Notes: generated by a model from the sequence alone, not told the origin. 64,000 nucleotides of DNA from Bog-756 sp963833585 (GCA_963833585.1 CAWHYF010000003.1:248001-312000), one strand, 5' to 3'. Counted from the first letter of the stretch, positions 8,964 through 18,440 are shown. Numbers and translations are program-made.

Positions 8964-9955
8964 CCCTCCCGTAGCTCCTTGCCGGTGAGGTTGATGAAGA
9001 CGGTCTCCAGTGTGGGCTCGGTGACCGACAGGTCGAGCACGTCGAAGTGGGCCTCCTCGGCCGCGTTGACCACTCGGGGCAGGAGGCGGGCCTTCCCCTT
9101 CACATGGAGCTCCACGCCGACGTCGGTGGTCCTGATCCGGGTCACCCCGTCGACGCGTGCTCGGAGGACCCGGGCCAGTTCGGAGTGGTCGCCTCCGGCG
9201 ATGACCGTGACGATGGTGTCGGCGTCGACCTGCTGCTTGAGGGCGGCCGGGGTGTCCAGGGCCAGGATCCTCCCCCGGTCCATGATGGCGACCCGTCCAC
9301 AGAGCTGGTCGGCCTCCTCCATGTAGTGGGTGGTCAACAGAATGGTCTGCCCCTCGGCATTGAGGGCCTGGAGCGTCTCCCACAGGGCCAGCCGGCTCTG
9401 GGGGTCGAGACCGGCCGTCGGCTCGTCGAGGAACAGGACGGCGGGCCGGTGGAAGATGGCCCGCGCCACCATCAGGCGTTGGGCCATCCCGCCGGACAGG
9501 GCGTAGACCGAGGCCCCCGACCACCGCTCCAGCTGGAACTGCTCCAGCAACTGGGTGGCGACACGACGGGACTCACGGGCCGGGATGCCGAAGAGGCGAC
9601 CGTGGAAGTAGAGGTTCTCCCACACGGTGAGCTGGCGGTCGAGGGTGTTCTGCTGGCTCACGATCCCGAGGATCTGCTTGGCCAGGGCGGGGTGGGCCAC
9701 GACGTCGATCCCCCCCACCAACGCCCGGCCCGAGCTTGGCACCACCCGGGTGGTCAACATGCCGGCCGTGGTGGTCTTTCCGGCGCCGTTGGGTCCGAGC
9801 AGACCGAAGATCTCACCCCGGGCCACCTCGAGGTCCAGACCGTCGACGGCGCGAACGTTCGATCCAGCGTAGACCTTGGTGAGCCCCACGGTCTCGATGA
9901 TGGCGTCGCCGGACGCCGGAGCGGAGGGAGCGGGGGTCGAGAGGGTCGATGTCAT
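8960..9955 (-). CDS. ABC transporter ATP-binding protein (DrrA/CcmA type)
   Basis: This 331-residue ATPase has Walker A GPNGAGKTT, signature LSGGMAQRL, Walker B VLFLDEPTAGLDP and the H-loop LLTTHYMEEADQL. The extra C-terminal domain of about 100 residues is typical of daunorubicin-exporter-like ATPases. It powers the permease encoded directly downstream, with which it overlaps by 4 bp. The cluster carries no regulator or resistance marker, so the exported compound cannot be named. Confidence 0.93.
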   Translation of the reverse strand: MTSTLSTPAPSAPASGDAIIETVGLTKVYAGSNVRAVDGLDLEVARGEIFGLLGPNGAGKTTTAGMLTTRVVPSSGRALVGGIDVVAHPALAKQILGIVSQQNTLDRQLTVWENLYFHGRLFGIPARESRRVATQLLEQFQLERWSGASVYALSGGMAQRLMVARAIFHRPAVLFLDEPTAGLDPQSRLALWETLQALNAEGQTILLTTHYMEEADQLCGRVAIMDRGRILALDTPAALKQQVDADTIVTVIAGGDHSELARVLRARVDGVTRIRTTDVGVELHVKGKARLLPRVVNAAEEAHFDVLDLSVTEPTLETVFINLTGKELREG

Positions 9956-10086
9956 GACATTGCCGGCGACACTACCGCCGACCAGCGTGATGCCCCGACG
10001 CCACCCGGTCGGCCGGTGCGGCGATGGGGCCGACTCTGGGCCGGCGGGACGGGTCGGGTACTGGCGACGGCAAAGGGGGGTCGGGC

Positions 10087-10854
10087 CTACTTGGGCGGCA
10101 TCCGGATGCCACCGTCGAGTCGGATGACCTCGGCGTTGATGTAGCTGTTGGAGGCGATGTGGGTCACCAGCTCCCCGAATTCGGCCGGATCGCCCAGCCG
10201 CTTGGGGAACAGGACCGACTTGGCCAACTCGTCGCGGCCTTCGTCGGGCAACATGGCCAGAAGGGGGGTGTTGAACAGCCCCGGCGCGATGGCCAGGACC
10301 CGGATCCCCACCACGGCGAGGTCCCGGGCGGCCGGCAGGGTCATCCCCACGATGGCTCCTTTGGAGGCCGAGTAGGCCAACTGGCCGATTTGGCCGTCGA
10401 AGGCGGCCACCGAGGCGGTGTTCACGATCACGCCCCGCTCGCCGTTCTGTTGCGGCTCGACCTTGGCCATTACCGAAGCCGCCTTGGTCATCACGTTGAA
10501 GGTGCCGATCACATTGAGGTTCTGTATGAATTGGAAAGGTGCCAGGTCGTGGGGCGATCCATCCCGGTTGATCACCCGTCCCACCCAGCCGGTTCCGGCG
10601 CAGTTCACCGCGATGCGGAGATTGCCGCCGTCGGCGGCCTGGTCCACGGCCCTCTGGCAGTCGTCGGGTTCGGTGACGTCGCCGCCCACGAAGTTGGCGT
10701 TGGTCCCGATCTGGGCCACCACCTCCTTGCCCCGCTCCTCGTTACGGTCGAAGACCGTGACCCGTACCCCCCGGTCGGCCAGCTTGCGGGCCGTTGCCTC
10801 GCCGAGGCCCGAAGCCCCCCCGGTGATGATTGCCGAACTTCCTTGGATCTCCAT
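10087..10854 (-). CDS. SDR family 3-hydroxyacyl-CoA dehydrogenase-like
   Basis: A 255-residue classical SDR with TGGASGLGEA, NCAGTG, catalytic Ser in VNTASVAAFDG and YSASKGA (Tyr-x-x-x-Lys intact). The pattern GQIGQLAYSASKGAIVGMTLPAARDLA and the ending with IRLDGGIRM closely resemble the type-2 3-hydroxyacyl-CoA dehydrogenase (HSD17B10-like) group, which oxidises 3-hydroxy-2-methylacyl-CoA or similar with NAD. This fits the several acyl-CoA enzymes in the window. The start ATG at 10852-10854 begins directly before the Rossmann strand. Confidence 0.85.
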   Translation of the reverse strand: MEIQGSSAIITGGASGLGEATARKLADRGVRVTVFDRNEERGKEVVAQIGTNANFVGGDVTEPDDCQRAVDQAADGGNLRIAVNCAGTGWVGRVINRDGSPHDLAPFQFIQNLNVIGTFNVMTKAASVMAKVEPQQNGERGVIVNTASVAAFDGQIGQLAYSASKGAIVGMTLPAARDLAVVGIRVLAIAPGLFNTPLLAMLPDEGRDELAKSVLFPKRLGDPAEFGELVTHIASNSYINAEVIRLDGGIRMPPK

Positions 10855-10963
10855 GGCAGCAGGTTACGGGAGGGACGGGATGGAACCCAAACGGGGTGAC
10901 CGCGGACCGGACGTGGACCGACCGAGCCGGGATCGGACGGCCGCTCCCGACCCGATCAGTCGG

Positions 10964-11419
10964 CTACTGGAGGTCGGCCGCCTGGGTGGCCAGGAGGTCG
11001 ACCAGGTCGTTCATCCGGTCCCCGGAGTGCCCCTTGACCCAGGCGAAGGTGACGGGACGTCCGGGATCGAGCGCCAGGGCCAGCAGCTCCTTCCAGAGGT
11101 CCTGGTTGGCCACCGGTTTGCCCTGGGAGTTACGCCAGCCGCGGCGCTCCCACCCCACCCACCACCGGTTGCGGAAGCAGTTCACGACGTAGGTCGAGTC
11201 ACTCACCACCTGCAGCGGGCCCGGAAGGGACTGGAGGGCCCGGACGACCGCGGTGACCTCCATCCGCTGATTCGTGGTGTGGGGCTCTCCTCCGCTGTCC
11301 GACGGTCCGCCATCCACGGCCCATGCCCACCCGCCCGGTCCCGGGTTGCCCCGGCATGAACCGTCGGTGTACACGACGGTCGGTTGCTCCGAGGTGGGGC
11401 TCTGTGCATCCATCGGCAC
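10964..11419 (-). CDS. rnhA: ribonuclease HI
   Basis: A 151-residue type-1 RNase H that cuts the RNA strand of RNA-DNA hybrids. The four catalytic carboxylates are visible: Asp in VYTDGSCRGNPGPGG, Glu in QRMEVTAV, Asp in VSDSTYVV and Asp in RMNDLVD. The handle-region WVKGHSGD precedes the last. Length matches E. coli RnhA (155). The start could be the ATG at 11419 or the one two codons later. It is divergent from aceE. Confidence 0.93.
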   Translation of the reverse strand: MPMDAQSPTSEQPTVVYTDGSCRGNPGPGGWAWAVDGGPSDSGGEPHTTNQRMEVTAVVRALQSLPGPLQVVSDSTYVVNCFRNRWWVGWERRGWRNSQGKPVANQDLWKELLALALDPGRPVTFAWVKGHSGDRMNDLVDLLATQAADLQ

Positions 11420-11507
11420 AGCATGCCCGATCGGGACGGTACCCCGGTGCCTGCCTGGCTACCCCGACGTACTTCCCTTGCCGCCCGGCGAGTGGGAGCA
11501 TGGGCTG

Positions 11508-14234
11508 GTGCTCTTCGACGGTGTGAGCCACCAGCTTCCCGACGCCGACCCCGCCGAGACCTCGGAGTGGCTCGACGCGTTCGACGACGTGGTGGACGTC
11601 CACGGACGGACCCGGGCCCGGTACCTTCTGATGCGGATCCTCGAGCGGGCCGGCCAGAAGCAGGTGGACTTCCCGGCCACGGTGTCGTCGCCCTATGTGA
11701 ACACCATCCCGTCCGACGAGGAGCCGGACTTTCCCGGCGACGAGTACCTCGAACGGCGCATCCGGGCCTACATCCGCTGGAACGCCGCGGTGATGGTGGT
11801 CCGGGCCAATGTGAGGTCGGAGGCCATCGGTGGGCATCTCTCCACCTACGCCAGCTCGGCCTCGCTCTACGAAGTGGGCTTCAACCACTTCTTCCGGGGC
11901 AAGGACCACGGGGCGCCCGGGGACCAGGTGTACTTCCAGGGGCATGCCTCGCCCGGCATCTATGCCCGGGCCTTCGTGGAGGGTCGGCTCTCCGAGGACG
12001 AGCTGGACAACTTCCGCTTCGAGGTGGGACCCGGCGGGCTCTCCTCCTATCCCCACCCGCGGCTGATGCCCGGGTTCTGGGAGTACCCGACGGTGTCCAT
12101 GGGGCTCGGGCCCCTCAACGCCATCGCCCAGGCCCACATGAGCCGGTATCTCCACGCCCGCGGGCTGGTCGACACCTCGAACAGCCGGGTATGGGGCTTC
12201 GTCGGGGACGGCGAATTCGACGAGCCCGAGACCATCGGAGCCCTCGGGATGGCCGGCCGGGAGCACCTGGACAACCTGGTGTTCGTGGTGAACTGCAACC
12301 TCCAGCGCCTGGACGGGCCGGTGCGGGGCAACGGCAAGGTGATCCAGGAACTGGAGGCCCTGTTCCGCGGCGCCGGGTGGAACGTCATCAAGGTCATCTG
12401 GGGTCGGACCTGGGACGACCTGTTGGCCAAGGACGTCGAGGGCGTCCTTCTCAACAAGATGAACTCCACCGTCGACGGTGAGTTCCAGAAGTACGCCACC
12501 GAGTCGGGCGCCTACATCCGGGAGCACTTCTTCGGACCCGACCCCCGCCTGCAGGCCCTGGTGGCCCATCTCTCCGACGAGGAGCTCCAGTCCCTGCCCA
12601 GGGGCGGACACGACTACCGCAAGCTCTACGCGGCCTACAAGGCGGCCACCGAACACGTGGGGGCACCGACCGCCATCCTGGCCAAGACCGTCAAGGGCTG
12701 GACGCTCGGACCGGAGATCGAGGCGCGCAACGCCACCCATCAGATCAAGAAGATGACCAAGGCGCAGCTGCTGACCCTGCGGAACCGGCTGTTCCTCCAC
12801 GAGGAGCTCCCCGAGCACGCCCTCGACGCCGACCTGCCGCCCTACTTCCGTCCGGCCACCGACGCCAAGGCCTCGGTCTACCTGGCCGAGCGGCGCCGGC
12901 AACTGGGCGGGCCCCTGCCCCGCAGGCTGGTGCGCTCCCGGCCGCTACCGCCCCCCGACTCCGCCGGCTTCGCCGACCTGTCGGCCGGCTCGGGACGCCA
13001 GGCCGTGTCCACCACCATGGCGTTCGCCCGCCTGCTGCGGACCCTGGTGCGCGATCCCTCCATCGGGGCGCGCATCGTGCCCATCGTCTCCGACGAGGCC
13101 CGCACCTTCGGCCTCGAGTCCCTCATCAGCGAGGTGCAGATCTACGCCCCCGAGGGCCAGCGCTATACGCCGGTCGACGCCGGTCTGGCCCTCCACTACG
13201 CCGAGAGTGCCTCGGGCCAGGTCCTCCAGGAGGGCATCAGCGAGGCGGGTGCGGTCGCCACGTTCACCGCCGCGGCCACTGCGTATGCCACGTGGGGCGA
13301 GCCGATGATCCCGTTCTACCTCTTCTACTCCATGTTCGGATTCCAGCGGGTGGGGGACCTGCTGTGGGCGCTGGCCGACGCCAGGGGCCGGGGCTTCCTG
13401 CTCGGATGCACCGCGGGCAGGACCACGCTGAACGGCGAGGGCCTCCAGCACCAGGACGGGCACTCGCTGCTGCTGGCCTCCACCGTCCCGAGCGTGGCCG
13501 CCTACGACCCGGCGTTCTCCTACGAGGTGGCAGCCATCGTCGAGGACGGGGTCCGTCGGATGACCGGTCCCGATGCCGAGGACCGGTACTGGTACCTCAC
13601 CCTGTACAACGAGAATTACCCCATGCCCGCCCTGCCCCCCGACCCCGCCGAGGCGGAGCGGGTCCGCATCGGGACCATCAGGGGCCTCTACCGATTCGGG
13701 GAGGGGGCGATGGACCGGTCGGCCACCGCCTCCGAGCCGTTGCCGGCCACACTGGTGTTCTCCGGTTCACTGTGGCGAGAAACGGTCGAGGCCCAGCGCC
13801 TCCTGGCCGAGGAATGGGGGGTCGACGCCGAGGTCTGGTCGGCGACCTCGTACAAGTCACTGCGGGAAGATGCCATCTCGGTCGAGCGCTGGAACCGGCT
13901 CCACCCCGGTCAACCGCAACGACAGCCGTTCGTGACCGAGCTGCTGGCCCAGTCGGGCGGCCCCATCGTCGCCGTCACCGACTTCATGCGCTCGGTGCCG
14001 GACCAGGTGGCGCGCTGGATGCCCCGCCGGTTCATCTCCCTCGGCACCGACGGTTTCGGCCGGTCCGACACCCGGGAGGTCCTCCGCCGGCACTTCGAGA
14101 TCGACGCAGCCCACCTCGTCGTGGCGGTCCTCTCCGGCCTGGCCGCCGACGGTTCCGTCCCGGCCGCCGTGGTGGCCGAAGCCATCGGTCGGTATGGCAT
14201 CGACGGCGGGCTGGCCGATCCGTGGTCGGGCTGA
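11508..14234 (+). CDS. aceE: pyruvate dehydrogenase E1, homodimeric type
   Basis: The 908-residue protein matches homodimeric AceE in length and order: thiamin-diphosphate domain with GDGEFDEPETIGALGMA and the NCNLQRLDGPVRGNG stretch, then the pyrimidine and C-terminal transketolase-like domains. It decarboxylates pyruvate and acetylates the lipoyl group of its E2. The frame is open further upstream. I choose the GTG at 11508 because GGGAG lies nine bases before it and homology begins at DAFDDVVDVHGRTRARYLL. Probable partners are the E2 and E3 at 4.8-7.9 kb. The TPP cofactor may be supplied by the thiE gene two genes downstream. Confidence 0.94.
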   Translation: MLFDGVSHQLPDADPAETSEWLDAFDDVVDVHGRTRARYLLMRILERAGQKQVDFPATVSSPYVNTIPSDEEPDFPGDEYLERRIRAYIRWNAAVMVVRANVRSEAIGGHLSTYASSASLYEVGFNHFFRGKDHGAPGDQVYFQGHASPGIYARAFVEGRLSEDELDNFRFEVGPGGLSSYPHPRLMPGFWEYPTVSMGLGPLNAIAQAHMSRYLHARGLVDTSNSRVWGFVGDGEFDEPETIGALGMAGREHLDNLVFVVNCNLQRLDGPVRGNGKVIQELEALFRGAGWNVIKVIWGRTWDDLLAKDVEGVLLNKMNSTVDGEFQKYATESGAYIREHFFGPDPRLQALVAHLSDEELQSLPRGGHDYRKLYAAYKAATEHVGAPTAILAKTVKGWTLGPEIEARNATHQIKKMTKAQLLTLRNRLFLHEELPEHALDADLPPYFRPATDAKASVYLAERRRQLGGPLPRRLVRSRPLPPPDSAGFADLSAGSGRQAVSTTMAFARLLRTLVRDPSIGARIVPIVSDEARTFGLESLISEVQIYAPEGQRYTPVDAGLALHYAESASGQVLQEGISEAGAVATFTAAATAYATWGEPMIPFYLFYSMFGFQRVGDLLWALADARGRGFLLGCTAGRTTLNGEGLQHQDGHSLLLASTVPSVAAYDPAFSYEVAAIVEDGVRRMTGPDAEDRYWYLTLYNENYPMPALPPDPAEAERVRIGTIRGLYRFGEGAMDRSATASEPLPATLVFSGSLWRETVEAQRLLAEEWGVDAEVWSATSYKSLREDAISVERWNRLHPGQPQRQPFVTELLAQSGGPIVAVTDFMRSVPDQVARWMPRRFISLGTDGFGRSDTREVLRRHFEIDAAHLVVAVLSGLAADGSVPAAVVAEAIGRYGIDGGLADPWSG

Positions 14235-14297
14235 GAGCGGGCTCCCGGCGGCCGCCGGGATTGACCCCCGGGGTGGGATACTGGCTAGCCTGACCTG

Positions 14298-14879
14298 GTG
14301 ATCCATGTGACCGGCGACGATGCCGTAGACCAACTGCTCTCGGACGATCCACTGGCCCTCCTCATCGCCATGGTGCTGGACCAACAGGTCCCGCTGGAAC
14401 GGGCCTTCCGCTCCCCCTACGACCTGCGGGAACGGCTGGGCGCCGAGCTGGACGCCGCCAGTCTGGCGTCCATGGACCCCGAGGCCCTGGCCGCGGTGTT
14501 CAGCGAGAGGCCGGCGCTCCACCGGTTCCCGAAGTCCATGGCCGGACGGGTCCAGGAGGTGTGCACGGTGATCGTCGAGTCCTACGGGGGTGATCCCGCC
14601 GCCATCTGGACCTCGGCCGCCGACGGCAAGCAGCTCCTCGCCAACGTGAAGGGACTGCCCGGGTTCGGTGAGCAGAAGGCGCGCATCTTCGTCGCCCTCC
14701 TGGGCAAGCAGCTCGGTGTCCGGCCGCCGGGTTGGGAGAAGGCGGCATTGCCGTACGGCGAGACCGGGACCTTCCAGTCGGTGGCGGACATCGACTCGCC
14801 GGAGTCTCTGGCCAAGGTGCGCCAGTACAAGCAGAAGATGAAAGCCAAGGCCAAGGCCGAGGCGGCCGCGTCGGGCTGA
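14298..14879 (+). CDS. HhH-GPD-type base excision repair protein
   Basis: A 193-residue protein from a small actinobacterial HhH-GPD group. It starts with LLIAMVLDQQVPLERAF, which corresponds to the glycosylase helix that normally reads xxLxQQxS/T, and has the helix-hairpin-helix GLPGFGEQKARIFVALLGKQ. It ends in a Lys/Ala-rich tail (KMKAKAKAEAA). The family is thought to be DNA glycosylase-like; the substrate base is not known to me, and the usual catalytic Asp after the hairpin is not obvious. GTG start at 14298. Confidence 0.8.
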   Translation: MIHVTGDDAVDQLLSDDPLALLIAMVLDQQVPLERAFRSPYDLRERLGAELDAASLASMDPEALAAVFSERPALHRFPKSMAGRVQEVCTVIVESYGGDPAAIWTSAADGKQLLANVKGLPGFGEQKARIFVALLGKQLGVRPPGWEKAALPYGETGTFQSVADIDSPESLAKVRQYKQKMKAKAKAEAAASG

Positions 14880-14887
14880 GACCCCCA

Positions 14888-15616
14888 GTGCCCGTGCCGG
14901 ACCCCTGGGGCCTCGCCGACCGGAGGCTCTATCTGTGCACTCCGGACCGGCCGGACCTCGAGCGGTTCGTCGAACGATGCCTGCTCGGGGGCGTCGACCT
15001 CGTCCAGCTGCGGGAGAAGCATCTCGACGACGCCGGGCTGAGCCGGCGGGCATCGTTGGTGCACCGGGTCTGCCGGGCCCATGGCGTGCCCTTCATCCTC
15101 AACGACCGGCCCGACCTGGCCGCGGCCGTCGGGGCGGACGGGGTCCATGTGGGTCAGGACGACGTGTCGCCGGTCGAGGCGCGTCGGCAGGTGGGCCAAC
15201 GAGCCATCGTGGGGCTCTCCACGCATGCGGTGTCCGAGTTGGAGGCGGCCCTCGGCGGTCCCGGCGCCGCGGGGGGCGTCGGGGACCCGGAGCTGGCGGA
15301 CGTGCCGGCGGAGGTGCCGGTCCCGGCCCCCGTCGACTACCTCTCGGCCGGTCCGGTGAACCCGACGCCGACGAAGCCGGGGCGACCCGGCACCGGCCTC
15401 GGCTACATCGGCGAAGCGGTGGCCCGCTCCCCCTGGACGGTGTGGGTCACCGGCGGGGCCGATCCCTACACGGTGGGTCCGATGGCCGCAGCCGGGGCCC
15501 GGCACTTCGTGGTGGTTCGGTGGCTCACCGAGTCCGAGGACCCCGAGGTCAGTGCCCGACGGCTTCGCCGGGCCGTCGACGAAGGCGTCGATCAGGCGGT
15601 CGCGGCGGCGCCCTGA
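14888..15616 (+). CDS. thiE: thiamine-phosphate synthase
   Basis: This TIM-barrel protein of about 242 residues joins HMP-pyrophosphate and thiazole phosphate. Family motifs appear in order: VDLVQLREKHLDD (diphosphate and Mg sites), FILNDRPDLAAAVGADGVHVGQDD, GLSTHA, DYLSAGPVNPTPTKPGRPG and VTGGADP. An insert of about 25 Gly/Pro/Glu-rich residues lies between the GLSTHA strand and DYLSAGP. The GTG at 14888 follows the HhH-GPD stop by 8 bp, so the two are likely co-transcribed; a second GTG two codons on is an alternative. No thiamine riboswitch is evident upstream. Confidence 0.9.
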   Translation: MPVPDPWGLADRRLYLCTPDRPDLERFVERCLLGGVDLVQLREKHLDDAGLSRRASLVHRVCRAHGVPFILNDRPDLAAAVGADGVHVGQDDVSPVEARRQVGQRAIVGLSTHAVSELEAALGGPGAAGGVGDPELADVPAEVPVPAPVDYLSAGPVNPTPTKPGRPGTGLGYIGEAVARSPWTVWVTGGADPYTVGPMAAAGARHFVVVRWLTESEDPEVSARRLRRAVDEGVDQAVAAAP

Positions 15617-15677
15617 GTCCCGGCGGATGCCCGTTTGCCGCCCGGCGGCAGGCCCGATCCCCCGAGTCCGCCCAAGG

Positions 15678-16337
15678 TCACCCGGCCTTGATCACCTTGG
15701 CGCCGTCCGGCAGCTTGACCGGGGGCGAGGACCCGACCTGGGAGATGATCAGTTGTACCGAGGACGAGGCCACCGTCAGGTTGAACTCCGACACGTAGGG
15801 TCCTGAGACGGTGAAGGCGAAGTTCCCGCTCTGCTTGCCCTGGGTAGTGGTCTCCGAGAGGGTGAAGGTATAGGTGTCCCCGGTGTGGGTCACGTCTTTG
15901 GCCTGCTTGGCGTAGGGGAGGTAGCCGTGGGCCGGATCCAGAGCCTTGGCCCCCTGGCTGGCCTGGCGGTAGAACGTCAGGTGGCCGGTCGGAGCGCCCG
16001 CCGCCACCGTGAGACTCTGGTACTCCCATTTCCCGATGACGTAGACATAGGTGCGCTTGGTTCCGCTCTGGATGTAGCCACCGAGACGGTCGGGCGCCTG
16101 GTACACCAGGTAGTCGGTCTGCTTGCCCTGTGGCGTGTTCTCGTTCAGGACCTCGGAGTAGTTGGCGGCGCCCAGGGTGTTGGGCACCGCCCCCGTGCAG
16201 AGTTGGACAGGCTGCTGGGGCGATGCACAGTTGATGAGCGGGGCGTTCTTGGGCGCCTGCGCCACACCCAGGACGGCGGCGCCCAGCGCCACCACGGTGA
16301 GCAGCCCCAGGAGGAGCCAGCTGGTCAGGTGTCTCAT
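15678..16337 (-). CDS. hypothetical secreted or membrane-anchored protein
   Basis: Not recognised. The 219-residue product begins with a clear signal peptide or anchor (TSWLLLGLLTVVALGAAVL, residues 5-23). The exported part is beta-rich, Ser/Thr/Gly-rich and has two Cys (LINCASPQQPVQLC) that could form a disulfide. There is no lipobox. It is convergent with thiE and ends 62 bp from it. Confidence 0.7.
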   Translation of the reverse strand: MRHLTSWLLLGLLTVVALGAAVLGVAQAPKNAPLINCASPQQPVQLCTGAVPNTLGAANYSEVLNENTPQGKQTDYLVYQAPDRLGGYIQSGTKRTYVYVIGKWEYQSLTVAAGAPTGHLTFYRQASQGAKALDPAHGYLPYAKQAKDVTHTGDTYTFTLSETTTQGKQSGNFAFTVSGPYVSEFNLTVASSSVQLIISQVGSSPPVKLPDGAKVIKAG

Positions 16338-16439
16338 CGACGGAACGCTACGCCAGATCCGTGGACCGGAGGTGGCCCATGGGCGCCGACTGCCGGGACG
16401 CGCCCGATTGGCGGCATTGCCAGGACACGGCGGGGCAGC

Positions 16440-17567
16440 TCAGATGCCGATGCGCTGGGCCAGCAGCTCACGGTGGTACGAAGGATCACCGAGCATCAGC
16501 TCCGAGGACTTGGCCCGCTTGAAGTACAGATGGGCGGGATGCTCCCAGGTGAACCCGATGCCCCCGTGGATCTGGATGGTCTCGGCCGCGGCGTGGAAGT
16601 ACGCCTCCGAGCAGTACGACTTGGCCAGGCTGGCCACGACCGGGAGCTCGTCGGAGTCCTCGGCCGCCGCCCAACCGGCGTAGTAGGCGGCGGACTTGGC
16701 CGACTCCACCTCCAACAGCATGTCGGCGCACTTGTGCTTGATGGCCTGGAAGCTGCCGATCGGACGCCCGAACTGGATCCGGGTCTTGGCATACTCCACC
16801 GAGCTGTCCAGGCAGCGCTGGGCCCCACCGACCTGCTCGGCGGCCAGGGCCACCGCCGCCAGGTCCAGGGTCTTGGACAGTCCGGCCTCGGCCCCGCCGT
16901 CGGTGCCGATCAACCAGGCCGGGGTACCGGCGAACTCGAGGCGGGCCTGCTTGCGGGTCTGGTCCATGGTGGCGAGCGGCGTCCGGGTGAGACCCTCCGC
17001 ATCGCTCTTCACCCCGAAGAGGGAGAGCCCGGTCGGGGTACGGCCGACCACCAGGATGAGGTCGGCCACGTGACCGTCGATGACGAAGGACTTGTGCCCC
17101 TCGAGGGTCCAGCCGTCGTCCGACCGGCTGGCGGCCAGCGTGATGCCTTCCGCGTCCCACCGCCCCGAGTCCTCGGTGAAGGCCAGGGTGCCGATGGTCT
17201 CTCCGGAGGCGATGCCGGGCAGGAGGTACGCCATGGCCTTGGGGTCCCCTGAGGTGAGGATGGCGTTGGCAGCCAGGGCCACCGTGGAGAAGAACGGGGC
17301 GCAGAGCAGTGCGGCACCCATCTCCTCCAGAACCACGATCAGTTCGACATAGGAGAATCCCGACCCGCCGTACTCTTCGGGAATGGTCAACGACTGCAGC
17401 CCCAGTTGCTCGGCCATCTGGGTCCAGACCCCGGGGTCGTAACCCTCGGCGGTCTCCATGAGGCGGCGCACTTCTGTCTCCGGAGATTTGTCCTCGAGGA
17501 ACCGCTTGACCGACTTGCGCAGTTCGTCCTGCTCCTCGCTGAAGGCGAAGTTCATCCTGTTCTCCAT
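16440..17567 (-). CDS. acyl-CoA dehydrogenase
   Basis: A 375-residue flavoprotein of the acyl-CoA dehydrogenase superfamily. The N-terminal helical domain begins at MNFAFSEEQDELRKSV, the middle domain has LAFTEDSGRW, and the C-terminal domain carries QFGRPIGSFQAIKHKCADM and IQIHGGIGFTWEHPAHLYFKRA. The segment YGGSGFSYVEL is also typical. The usual catalytic Glu is not at the common position, as in many actinobacterial FadE paralogues that pair with a second subunit, so a heteromeric partner is possible. Start could be 17567 or the Met four codons later. A direct repeat lies upstream (17619-17640). Confidence 0.88.
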   Translation of the reverse strand: MENRMNFAFSEEQDELRKSVKRFLEDKSPETEVRRLMETAEGYDPGVWTQMAEQLGLQSLTIPEEYGGSGFSYVELIVVLEEMGAALLCAPFFSTVALAANAILTSGDPKAMAYLLPGIASGETIGTLAFTEDSGRWDAEGITLAASRSDDGWTLEGHKSFVIDGHVADLILVVGRTPTGLSLFGVKSDAEGLTRTPLATMDQTRKQARLEFAGTPAWLIGTDGGAEAGLSKTLDLAAVALAAEQVGGAQRCLDSSVEYAKTRIQFGRPIGSFQAIKHKCADMLLEVESAKSAAYYAGWAAAEDSDELPVVASLAKSYCSEAYFHAAAETIQIHGGIGFTWEHPAHLYFKRAKSSELMLGDPSYHRELLAQRIGI

Positions 17568-17618
17568 CCCCTGGGCATCCCTGGGCGCGTCTCGTACCGA
17601 GGGCTCGTGTGCCCGATT

Positions 17619-17640
17619 GTCTACCAGGTCTGTCTACCAG
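17619..17640. promoter_or_regulatory. direct repeat of TGTCTACCAG upstream of acyl-CoA dehydrogenase
   Basis: TGTCTACCAG occurs at 17619-17628 and again at 17631-17640, about 50 bp before the acyl-CoA dehydrogenase start. The 12-bp period places the copies roughly one helical turn apart, as expected for paired binding of a regulator. No regulator is identified. Confidence 0.35.
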
Positions 17641-17803
17641 AACCAGCTCGGCGGTGACCACACCGACCGGCGACCAGAACCGGCTCTCAGGATCTCCGGC
17701 CGACGTCGTTTTGGGTGCAGGACATCGGGCGGGAGGGGCTTGACCCGGCCAGTGGGGCCGGTACGGTGGGCCTGGTCATCCGCCGCACCAGGAGGTCCCT
17801 CCC

Positions 17804-18421
17804 TTGACTGGCACCATCATCGACTACCAGGACACGGCCGTCGAGGTCCACCGGTTGGTGGTGGGCCCGGTGGACAACAACGTCTATATCGTCCGATGCC
17901 GATCGACCGGCGAGTCCCTGCTCATCGACGCCGCCAATGAGCACGACAAGCTCCTCGAGCTCTGCTCGGCTCTCGACGTCCGCCAGGTGGTGGAGACCCA
18001 CGGGCACTGGGACCACATCCAGGCGGTGGAAGCCGTCAGGAACGCGGGGATCGACGTGGCCGTCACCGGCGCCGACGCCGGGATGCTCCCCTCCTACGAC
18101 CAGCTGCTCGAGGACCGCTCCGTCCTCGAGATCGGCCGCCTCCGGATCGGGACCATCGCCACACCCGGGCACACCCCGGGATCCATGTGCTTCACCGTGG
18201 AGGGCACCCCCCTCCTGTTCACCGGCGACACGCTGTTCCCCGGGGGCCCGGGCAACACCTCGTTCGAGAATGCCGACTTCGCCACCATCATCCGCTCCAT
18301 CGAGGACCGGCTGTTCGCCCCCTTCTCGCCCGACACCATGGTGCTGCCCGGGCACGGGGTGGGCACCACCATCGGCTCCGAGACCCCCCACCTCGGCGAG
18401 TGGATCGAGCGGGGCTGGTGA
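17804..18421 (+). CDS. MBL-fold metallohydrolase (glyoxalase II-like)
   Basis: A 205-residue metallo-beta-lactamase-fold hydrolase with the dinuclear metal motif THGHWDH, a second His in TPGHTPGSMCF, the bridging Asp in FTGDTLFPGGPGN and the last His in VLPGHGVGTT. These are the ligands of the glyoxalase II group, which hydrolyses thioesters. The TTG at 17804 is supported by AGGAGG at 17790-17795, eight bases upstream. Substrate unknown; a mycothiol-linked thioester is plausible in an actinobacterium but is only inference. Confidence 0.88.
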   Translation: MTGTIIDYQDTAVEVHRLVVGPVDNNVYIVRCRSTGESLLIDAANEHDKLLELCSALDVRQVVETHGHWDHIQAVEAVRNAGIDVAVTGADAGMLPSYDQLLEDRSVLEIGRLRIGTIATPGHTPGSMCFTVEGTPLLFTGDTLFPGGPGNTSFENADFATIIRSIEDRLFAPFSPDTMVLPGHGVGTTIGSETPHLGEWIERGW

Positions 18422-18440
18422 ACCCCCGGGTCGGTTCCGC

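Noticed and set aside
14235..14887. Thiamine riboswitch upstream of thiE
   Set aside because: thiE follows the HhH-GPD gene by 8 bp, and no TPP-riboswitch core is visible upstream of the pair.
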